DNA of 64,000 nt from positions 186,001 to 250,000 of the forward strand of contig NZ_JAHKQF010000002.1 in assembly GCF_018860965.1 (NCBI RefSeq), read 5' to 3'. Position 1 is the first letter of the stretch, and every line of letters begins with the position of its first letter. This stretch comes from Alteromonas sp. C1M14. Its GTDB lineage: Bacteria > Pseudomonadota > Gammaproteobacteria > Enterobacterales > Alteromonadaceae. The notes beneath the pieces are model-generated. The model was not told where the DNA came from, did not search any database, and saw only the letters and a program-made list of their open reading frames with translations. The position numbers were made by a program, and so were the translations under genes. This document shows, one piece after another, positions 60,067-64,000 of the stretch.

Positions 60067-61623
60067 TTAGCGCAGGTACATCAACATTTCACTGGGGGAT
60101 TGCAAATAACGTCGCCACAAATTATTAAACTTGACCATGGTGGCGCCATCGATAATGCGGTGATCCGCTGACCAACTCACTTGTAAAATGTGTTTCGGCA
60201 CAACCTCATTGTCTTCATTATAGCGAGGGAGTTTTTGCATTTTGCCAATAGCAGCAATGGCAACTTGGGGCTTATTAATAATAGGCGTGGCTGTTATTCC
60301 CCCGATTACACCGATATTCGACAATGTGATGGTGCCACCGGCTAATGTTTCAGTGGCGAGTTTGCCTGCCCGCGCCTGCGCAATGATATTTTGCATTTGT
60401 GTGGCAATTTCAAAAAGGCTGCATTGTTGAACTTGTTTGATATTTGGAACCAGCAGTCCCACCTTGCTGTCGACGGCAAAACCAATATTATGATCGTCAA
60501 AATAGTGGAGCGCATCCCCAGCGTCATTGAGTTGGCTGTTTACAATAGGAAAGGCACTAAGTGCCAAGGATAACGCTTTAACAAAAAAGGGCATAAAACT
60601 CAGTTTCACGTTTTCTTGTTCAAACGCTGGCTTTAAAGCTTGGCGCAGTGCAATCAGCGCGTCCATTTCCACTTCATCGCTTACGGAAAAATGTGGAATC
60701 GTTTGTGCCGATGCTGCCATGTGCTTTGCCATGGCGGCCTGGACGCCACGTAAAGGTACGATTTTGCCCCTGTGCTGAGACGGATCAGATGCCAAGGTGT
60801 GCGCCGTTTCATCATATTTTGGAGGGGCCGTGGTGCTACAAATATCCTCTTTTAATATACGTCCTTTTTTACCGCTTCCTTTTACCGTACTCAAGTCCAG
60901 ATTATTTTCCCGTGCAATGCGCCGCACGGCAGGACTTGCCAACACTTTTACCGCTGCGGTGCGTGGTATTTGTTCCATGGTCTTTTGAGGTTTGATTAAG
61001 GCAGTTGTAGCATTTTTCGTTGATGAAACCGCTTTTTCTACTTCAACGTCGGTTCTGGTTAACGAAAATAATGGCGCATGTACTTTGGCAATATCACCTT
61101 GCTGATAGAACAATTTGGTTATCACAGCGTCATGCTTAGCGGGAATTTCTACCACCGCTTTATCTGTCATAACATCCACAATGACCTGATCTTCAGCCAC
61201 TGTCTCTCCTTCGGCAACGTGCCATTTTACAATTTCACATTCCACAATCCCTTCACCGATGTCAGGCAATTTAAACACATCATCCACAACTACGGGCGAT
61301 ACAACCTCTGTATCCTTATCCCTGTTTACTGGTTGGCTGGTTTGCTTTTCGTCCTTATGAGGGATTGCTTCATGCTTATTTTCATCGACAGTAGCAATGG
61401 TGTACAGGGGGGAATGAACCCGAGCTATATCACCTTGTTGATAATGGAGTTTAACGATTTTTCCCGGATCAACGGCCGGAATTTGTACCGTTGCTTTATC
61501 CGTCATAACTTCGGCTACGGGTTGATCTTCTGCCACGGTATCACCCTCGTTGACTAGCCAGCACAACAATTCACATTCTACGATCCCTTCGCCGATATCG
61601 GGCAAGACAAATTCTTTAGTCAT
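60067..61623 (-). CDS. bkdB: Branched-chain 2-oxoacid dehydrogenase E2 (dihydrolipoyl acyltransferase), two lipoyl domains
   Basis: The E2 core of the complex, 518 residues. There are two lipoyl domains: residues 3-75, Lys43 in TDKA, and about 117-190, Lys near 157 in a second TDKA. Both start LPDIGEGIVECE. An E1/E3-binding domain follows (ASPAVRRIARENNLDLSTVKGSGKKGRILKEDI), then the acyltransferase domain ending SWSADHRIIDGATMVKF with the catalytic His. GEGIVE rather than the pyruvate-type start and the adjacent E1 alpha/beta genes favour the branched-chain complex. Most bacterial bkd E2 proteins have one lipoyl domain, so two is noteworthy. It is 11 bases after the E1-beta gene. Confidence 0.92.
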   Translation of the reverse strand: MTKEFVLPDIGEGIVECELLCWLVNEGDTVAEDQPVAEVMTDKATVQIPAVDPGKIVKLHYQQGDIARVHSPLYTIATVDENKHEAIPHKDEKQTSQPVNRDKDTEVVSPVVVDDVFKLPDIGEGIVECEIVKWHVAEGETVAEDQVIVDVMTDKAVVEIPAKHDAVITKLFYQQGDIAKVHAPLFSLTRTDVEVEKAVSSTKNATTALIKPQKTMEQIPRTAAVKVLASPAVRRIARENNLDLSTVKGSGKKGRILKEDICSTTAPPKYDETAHTLASDPSQHRGKIVPLRGVQAAMAKHMAASAQTIPHFSVSDEVEMDALIALRQALKPAFEQENVKLSFMPFFVKALSLALSAFPIVNSQLNDAGDALHYFDDHNIGFAVDSKVGLLVPNIKQVQQCSLFEIATQMQNIIAQARAGKLATETLAGGTITLSNIGVIGGITATPIINKPQVAIAAIGKMQKLPRYNEDNEVVPKHILQVSWSADHRIIDGATMVKFNNLWRRYLQSPSEMLMYLR

Positions 61624-61634
61624 CTTGGTGCCTC

Positions 61635-62612
61635 TTAGTAATGCATTGTACGAAGAATGCCTTCGTAGGTTTTCAGTTCATCTGGCATGTATTCTTTTTC
61701 ATGGGCCAGCGGAAACGGCGTATCTAACCCACACACCCGTAAAATGGGAGACTCTAAAGACAAAAAGCACTTATCTTGGATTGTTGCCGCAATTTCACTG
61801 GCAAACCCACCGGTTAACGGGGCTTCGTGATTAATCAACAAACGTCCCGTTTTCATAACCGAGTTGGCGACGGTTTCTGCGTCCCAAGGGGCGATACTTC
61901 GTAAGTCGATAATTTCGCACGAGATGCCATCTTCCAACGCGCTAAGGGCGGCTTGTTGCACAATTTCCACTTGAGCCCCCCACGCCACCAACGTGATATC
62001 AGTGCCTTGTTGAACGATTTCAGCCTTACCTAATGGCAATTGATAATCGTCTTCGGGCACCTCACACACCGAAGCACGATATAGTCGCTTCGGCTCTAAA
62101 AATAGCACTGGGTTATCATCTCGAATAGAAGCAAGGAGCAGTCCTTTAGCTTGATATGGGTTACGCGGTACCACAATGCGCAGCCCCGGACAGTGTGCGA
62201 AGAAGGCTTCTGGCGATTGGCTGTGATAATGGCCTCCGGCAATACCGCCGCCATAGGGCGTACGAATGGTTAATGTGCCACAGGTGAATTGGCCCCCGGA
62301 ACGATAGCGAAACTTCGCCGTCTCGTTCACAATTTGGTCGAAAGCCGGAAAAATGTAATCACCAAATTGAATTTCAGCAACGGCGTAGGCACCTTGGCTG
62401 GCTAACCCATTCGCAAAACCAATGATCCCTTGTTCAGTAAGGGGGGTGTTGAAGCAACGTTGCTTACCAAACTTTTCCTGTAAATGACTTGTGGCACGAA
62501 ACACGCCGCCAAACTGCCCCACATCTTCGCCAAACACCATCACTTTTTGGTTGTCTGACATGGCAGTAATAAGCCCATGATTAACCGCTTGTAACAGATT
62601 CATTTGAGCCAT
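61635..62612 (-). CDS. bkdA2: 2-oxoacid (branched-chain) dehydrogenase E1 beta subunit
   Basis: A cytoplasmic protein of 325 residues. It pairs with E1 alpha to form the thiamine-diphosphate decarboxylase. Typical blocks are [112 protein letters not shown] and [24 protein letters not shown] is characteristic of the branched-chain type. Its ATG shares one base with the E1-alpha stop (62612). Confidence 0.93.
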   Translation of the reverse strand: MAQMNLLQAVNHGLITAMSDNQKVMVFGEDVGQFGGVFRATSHLQEKFGKQRCFNTPLTEQGIIGFANGLASQGAYAVAEIQFGDYIFPAFDQIVNETAKFRYRSGGQFTCGTLTIRTPYGGGIAGGHYHSQSPEAFFAHCPGLRIVVPRNPYQAKGLLLASIRDDNPVLFLEPKRLYRASVCEVPEDDYQLPLGKAEIVQQGTDITLVAWGAQVEIVQQAALSALEDGISCEIIDLRSIAPWDAETVANSVMKTGRLLINHEAPLTGGFASEIAATIQDKCFLSLESPILRVCGLDTPFPLAHEKEYMPDELKTYEGILRTMHY

Positions 62613-63796
62613 TATTGTTGCCTCTCTGCGGTTTTAGGATAGGCATCTGGGTATTTTTGTATATGGTGTTTTAACGCCGTAATTTGTTCTTTTAAATGCC
62701 ATGGCACATGATCAAACACATCTGTCACCAAATCATCGATAGGGTTAATGGGTTCTTTCTCAGCCGCTTTTAGTGCCGTAAGCACTGTCTGTCGCATCGC
62801 ACTTTCGTTCTTGGCCAAGCTGTCTTCGTCTAGCCAGCCTTTACGTTTAAGCCACGCAGTAAAGCGAACGATAGGATCTTTACGCTGCCAATTTGCCTCT
62901 TCTTTTTTAGAGCGATAGCCACTGGGATCATCTGACGTAGAATGGGCTGCTAATCGATAGGTCATGGCCTCAATAAGTACCGGACAGGCATGTTTAATGG
63001 CAATATCTCTAGCATGGGCTGTTGCAGCGTAGACCGCCAGAGGATCATTACCATCTACGCGAATGGTTTTTATCCCATACCCAATCCCACGAGAGGCAAT
63101 GCCATCTCCAGCAAATTGTTCTTCTGCCGGGGTCGAAATGGCATATCCGTTATTTCGACATAAGAAAATGACTGGGCAAGCTAATACCGCGGCCATATTT
63201 AGACCGGCGTGAAAATCCCCTTCTGATGCTGCGCCTTCGCCAAAATAACATAAGGTAATGGCATCAAGTCCCGCCATTTTCTGACCATAAGCAAAGCCAG
63301 CAGCTTGTGGAATTTGAGTGGCTAAGGGCGAAGAAATGGTCATGAAATTCAGGGGTTTGTCGCCATAGTGAATAGGCATCTGACGACCTTTATTTGGGTC
63401 ATTATGATTACTAAACATCTGATCCATAAATTGTGCCGGCGTATATCCTCGCCACGCTAACGCCCCCTGCTCCCGATATTGTGACATGATCATGTCTTGG
63501 TCTGATATTGCCGCTGCACTGGCAACGGAAGCGGCCTCCTCGCCAGTGGATGCAAGGTAAAAGCTGATCCTGCCTTGTCGCTGGGCACTTACCATGCGTT
63601 CATCTAGAATGCGAGTAAACAACATCGTTTCCAATATTCGCTGCGCCGTGGATTCATCAATAGTGGGCTCGTCTTGGCCTTGAATAACCCCGTCAGGTGA
63701 CAAGATTTGAAGCATGGGGATCTCAAGTAACCCATTTTCAATAATACGCACTTGGTGAGTCGTAGAAACACTGGCGACATGATTTCTGTCTTGCAC
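62612..63796 (-). CDS. bkdA1: 2-oxoacid (branched-chain) dehydrogenase E1 alpha subunit
   Basis: A thiamine-diphosphate enzyme subunit of 394 residues. It has [50 protein letters not shown], the ThDP site [38 protein letters not shown], and the phosphorylation-loop region [16 protein letters not shown]. This is the layout of branched-chain E1 alpha. The longest frame starts with TTG at 63814. The GTG at 63794-63796 has AAGGGG 6 bases before it and is preferred, although the TTG cannot be excluded. It is the first gene of the operon; E3 is not encoded in the window. Confidence 0.9.
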   Translation of the reverse strand: MQDRNHVASVSTTHQVRIIENGLLEIPMLQILSPDGVIQGQDEPTIDESTAQRILETMLFTRILDERMVSAQRQGRISFYLASTGEEAASVASAAAISDQDMIMSQYREQGALAWRGYTPAQFMDQMFSNHNDPNKGRQMPIHYGDKPLNFMTISSPLATQIPQAAGFAYGQKMAGLDAITLCYFGEGAASEGDFHAGLNMAAVLACPVIFLCRNNGYAISTPAEEQFAGDGIASRGIGYGIKTIRVDGNDPLAVYAATAHARDIAIKHACPVLIEAMTYRLAAHSTSDDPSGYRSKKEEANWQRKDPIVRFTAWLKRKGWLDEDSLAKNESAMRQTVLTALKAAEKEPINPIDDLVTDVFDHVPWHLKEQITALKHHIQKYPDAYPKTAERQQ

Positions 63797-64000
63797 AACG
63801 TACCCCTTTGGCAAACCGTTTTGCCGTTAAGCAATGAATAGGGTTCATGCTAAAGGTTTCTGGTGGGGTAGACGTTGCTAAAAAGGGAAAGTGGACAAGT
63901 AATTGGAAACAGTTATTTCTTTATGCCTCGATCATGCGCAAACTTCATCCTACTCAAATAACATTATATTTATATAGAACATCACATTTGTTAACATTTG
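63797..64000. promoter_or_regulatory. Upstream region of the bkd operon
   Basis: On the minus strand a perfect TATAAT lies at 63963-63968, with TTAACA (63989-63994) 20 bases upstream as a weak -35. GTTAAC and repeats of CAAATGTTAACAAATG surround it (63985-64000) and could bind a regulator. No gene starts rightward within the visible part. Confidence 0.4.

Noticed and set aside
61078..61557. Rightward 159-codon frame opposite the E2 gene
   Set aside because: A shadow over the two near-identical lipoyl domains of E2; the apparent repeat in it comes from those domains.
1..64000. tRNA, rRNA, CRISPR arrays, insertion sequences
   Set aside because: No cloverleaf, rRNA-like or regularly spaced repeat stretch, and no transposase-like protein, was seen while reading both strands; a covariance or repeat search was not possible.

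Overview
The window looks like a chromosomal segment of a marine gammaproteobacterium of the order Alteromonadales (Alteromonas or a relative). The basis is recognition of protein families and gene order, not a database search. The evidence includes a TonB receptor with a carboxypeptidase-regulatory domain, a DUF3466 protein, a giant NAD-glutamate dehydrogenase, and conserved gammaproteobacterial gene neighbourhoods (fabA-rmf, uup-rlmKL-pyrD, msrC-proQ-prc). No rRNA, tRNA, insertion sequence, prophage or CRISPR array was found.

Layout. 0-11.2 kb is loosely packed: a cut-off gene at the left edge, a TonB-dependent receptor, a YdgA/DUF945-like protein and a small lipoprotein, a peroxiredoxin-like protein, a MerC-family membrane protein preceded by a Zur-like box, a complete tyrosine recombinase, about 1.26 kb without a recognisable gene, an OprO/OprP-type porin preceded by a Pho box, and a DUF4870 membrane protein. 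11.3-19.8 kb holds opgG (no opgH beside it) and a divergently controlled heavy-metal efflux locus. A MerR/CadR-like regulator faces a CzcI-like protein and a CzcC-CzcB-CzcA efflux system across one MerR-type promoter with a 19-bp spacer. A photolyase and a small basic protein follow.

21.7-34.8 kb is housekeeping: fabA with a FabR-like operator, rmf, then the leftward run pyrD-rlmKL-glutaredoxin-uup-DUF3466 with ATGA overlaps, and gdhB. 35-41.8 kb is a four-gene leftward operon DUF1302-DUF1329-YCF48-RND. It has a perfect palindrome over its promoter and a strong internal terminator, and looks like an envelope-spanning hydrophobic-cargo export or trafficking system of unknown substrate. 42-47.7 kb carries a sodium-dependent transporter, an NhaC antiporter, pepN and DUF2835. 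47.8-52 kb carries SIMPL-msrC-hypothetical-proQ-prc. A fused SpmA/SpmB protein follows.

53.4-54.9 kb contains a SatD-DUF3307 pair. Its upstream region carries five exact copies and one near copy of the heptamer CTTGCTT/AAGCAAG. The SatD-like protein reads as a degenerate class III cyclase-like domain joined to a helix-turn-helix. I consider this the best candidate for an under-described regulatory system. 54.9-64 kb holds an alanine-glyoxylate-type aminotransferase, a candidate orphan sRNA with two tetraloop hairpins, the rlmJ-kinase-tesB operon, and a branched-chain 2-oxoacid dehydrogenase operon (E1alpha-E1beta-E2) without E3.

Several starts were moved from the longest reading frame to a shorter one on the basis of Shine-Dalgarno spacing, overlap with a regulatory site, or family N-termini; each is explained in its entry.
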